NCBI GenBank assembly: GCA_963735495.1
Contig: CAVTLG010000015.1
Coordinates: forward strand, 62,001 to 126,000
Direction of reading: 5' to 3'
DNA: 64,000 nucleotides
Source of the DNA: CAVTLG01 sp963735495
GTDB lineage: Bacteria; Chloroflexota; Ktedonobacteria; Ktedonobacterales; Ktedonobacteraceae
The notes under the pieces were generated by a model. The model did no database searches, was not told the origin of the DNA, and worked only from the letters and a program-made list of their open reading frames with translations. This document shows, piece by piece, positions 63,075 to 64,000 of the stretch; position 1 is the stretch's first letter; the number at the start of each line of letters is the position of its first letter. The position numbers and the translations under genes are program-made.

Positions 63075-63722
63075 ATGATTAATAAAGACTACCTTTTGCG
63101 CCTGGCTGAGCAATTTGGCAGAGAGCTAGCCGTGTTACTCCACCTGAGACAGTCCAGTAAATATGATGAGGCCCTCATCTATATTGATGATCTCCTGCTT
63201 AAAACGGTAGGGCTGACGTCCCGCTTTATTAACTCCCTCGCAGAGGATGTACTCGTCAAGATGCTCTCACCGCTGGGTCCTCTGAACGTTGACGCGAGCC
63301 TATGGATCGCTACGATGCTGAAAGCTGAAGGAGAGATCTACGAAGAGCAGGGTAATACGAAAGAAAGCTATTATCGCTACCTCAAGTCCTTGTATCTGTT
63401 CCTTGCCGTCCTGCACCAGGAACCGGCGGACAGCGACTCACATTTTTATATTGAAGCGCAGGAATTACTCAAAAAGCTCACAGACTATGAGCTGCCTAAT
63501 TATGTAAAACAGCAGTTGCTTCCGTATTATGAGCATGTTGGACAGTATGCCAGGACCGAGGATACGCTCTTTGAATTGCTTGAGGCATCTCCCCACGATA
63601 GCAAGTTGCTTGCACAGGGACGCGCTTTTTATACACGCTTGCTCGCCAAAAGTGCCGCCGATCTGCAGGCAGGGAATTTTTCACATGAGGAGGCGGAAGA
63701 GGGATTGAAACAATTACAATAG
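63075..63722 (+). CDS. Helical DUF6483-like protein
   Basis: This 215-residue all-helical protein matches the DUF6483-like Chloroflexota/Firmicutes group: MINKDYLLRLAEQFGRELAV, LLLKTVGLTSRFINSLAED, TPR-like KAEGEIYEEQGNTKESYYRY and LLPYYEHVGQYARTEDTLF. Function unknown. The frame extends back into gltX, but the ATG at 63075 follows the gltX hairpin and GGAAGAGGG, so it is the natural start. Confidence 0.7.
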   Translation: MINKDYLLRLAEQFGRELAVLLHLRQSSKYDEALIYIDDLLLKTVGLTSRFINSLAEDVLVKMLSPLGPLNVDASLWIATMLKAEGEIYEEQGNTKESYYRYLKSLYLFLAVLHQEPADSDSHFYIEAQELLKKLTDYELPNYVKQQLLPYYEHVGQYARTEDTLFELLEASPHDSKLLAQGRAFYTRLLAKSAADLQAGNFSHEEAEEGLKQLQ

Positions 63723-63837
63723 AAACCGTTTGATAGGACGAATGCCTAAAGACAACTACTGGACAAACGGACGCTTATTGGTTACACTTCATACTTAACA
63801 CCCTCTTAACATTACAAGTGGAAAGTATGAGTAATCG

Positions 63838-64000
63838 ATGGCGTTAACGCAGACAAAAGATGTTTTTTTACCGAGAAGAGGTAAGCTCGTGGCATCCGTT
63901 AAATCTCCTGAACTCGTGCGCTCAACCGTAGCTGATACCTGGCGCTGGATGTGGCGCGACACTTTAATGCGGATTATTCCCATGGGACTTGTGCCATTTC
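63838..64000 (+). CDS. N-terminal part of an unidentified protein (runs off the window)
   Basis: From the ATG at 63838 the frame reads MALTQTKDVFLPRRGKLVAS, then STVADTWRWMWRDTLMRIIP. An internal GTG at 63892 with GAAGAGG upstream is an alternative start. Too short to classify. The end looks like the start of a hydrophobic segment. Confidence 0.45.
   Translation, partial: MALTQTKDVFLPRRGKLVASVKSPELVRSTVADTWRWMWRDTLMRIIPMGLVPF

Overview
The window looks like part of a Chloroflexota chromosome, most likely a Ktedonobacteria-type soil bacterium. This is an inference from the mix of GC-balanced core genes (mfd, lexA, gltX, a bifunctional nuclease, a DUF2079 membrane protein, a DUF6483-like protein), TIR_2 and pentapeptide-TIR proteins, and large zinc-ribbon and XRE regulator families. 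No 16S or other decisive marker is present.

Layout. (1) 1-4.9 kb: the 3' end of an unknown gene, a duplicated zinc-ribbon protein, a Dabb-domain protein, an XRE-TPR regulator with its partner, and a divergent small XRE gene. (2) About 5.1-30.4 kb: an integrative/plasmid-like element. It starts with small membrane proteins, a HerA/FtsK-like ATPase and a membrane-anchored coiled-coil protein with a C-terminal helix-turn-helix (5.1-10.2 kb). A tightly overlapping DNA-modification block follows (11.4-19.7 kb): DUF5131, HNH, C5-cytosine methyltransferase, PAPS-reductase-like, two Dam-type N6-adenine methyltransferases, and a TGT/DpdA-like base-exchange enzyme. Next is a Mom-like gene whose two halves are separated by a cluster of TIR genes (19.7-23.1 kb). 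Then come an iteron-like repeat array, an XRE gene, a replisome-organiser-like protein, a DnaB helicase, an excisionase and a tyrosine integrase. (3) About 30.4-41.7 kb: a conflict/defence region with a NADAR + phosphoribosyltransferase-like pair bracketed by paired MITE-like repeats, a Schlafen/AlbA_2 protein, an OLD-like ATPase-TOPRIM nuclease (frameshifted) and a TIR-like-NACHT-HEAT protein. (4) 42.8-45.8 kb: a replication-relaxation-like protein and two membrane proteins, ending next to the 3' end of the tmRNA gene (ssrA), a common integration site. (5) 46-64 kb: ordinary core genes: thioesterase, GDPD, glycosyltransferase, DUF2079, mfd, DedA, lexA, bifunctional nuclease, YggT-like, gltX.

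The accessory genes fit a mobile element that marks its own DNA with several chemistries (anti-restriction) and carries replication, excision and transfer functions plus abortive-infection-type modules. The most unusual part is the modification block. It combines a TGT-like enzyme, two N6-adenine methylases, a C5 methylase, a PP-loop enzyme, a radical-SAM-like protein and a formerly adjacent Mom-like acyltransferase, and it has no 7-deazaguanine biosynthesis genes nearby.

At least five genes in the accessory part are broken by single-base changes or replacement (Mom-like, TIR remnant, deoxyribosyltransferase-like, integrase, OLD-like), while long core genes are intact. This points to real decay or recoding, or to locally poor sequence.
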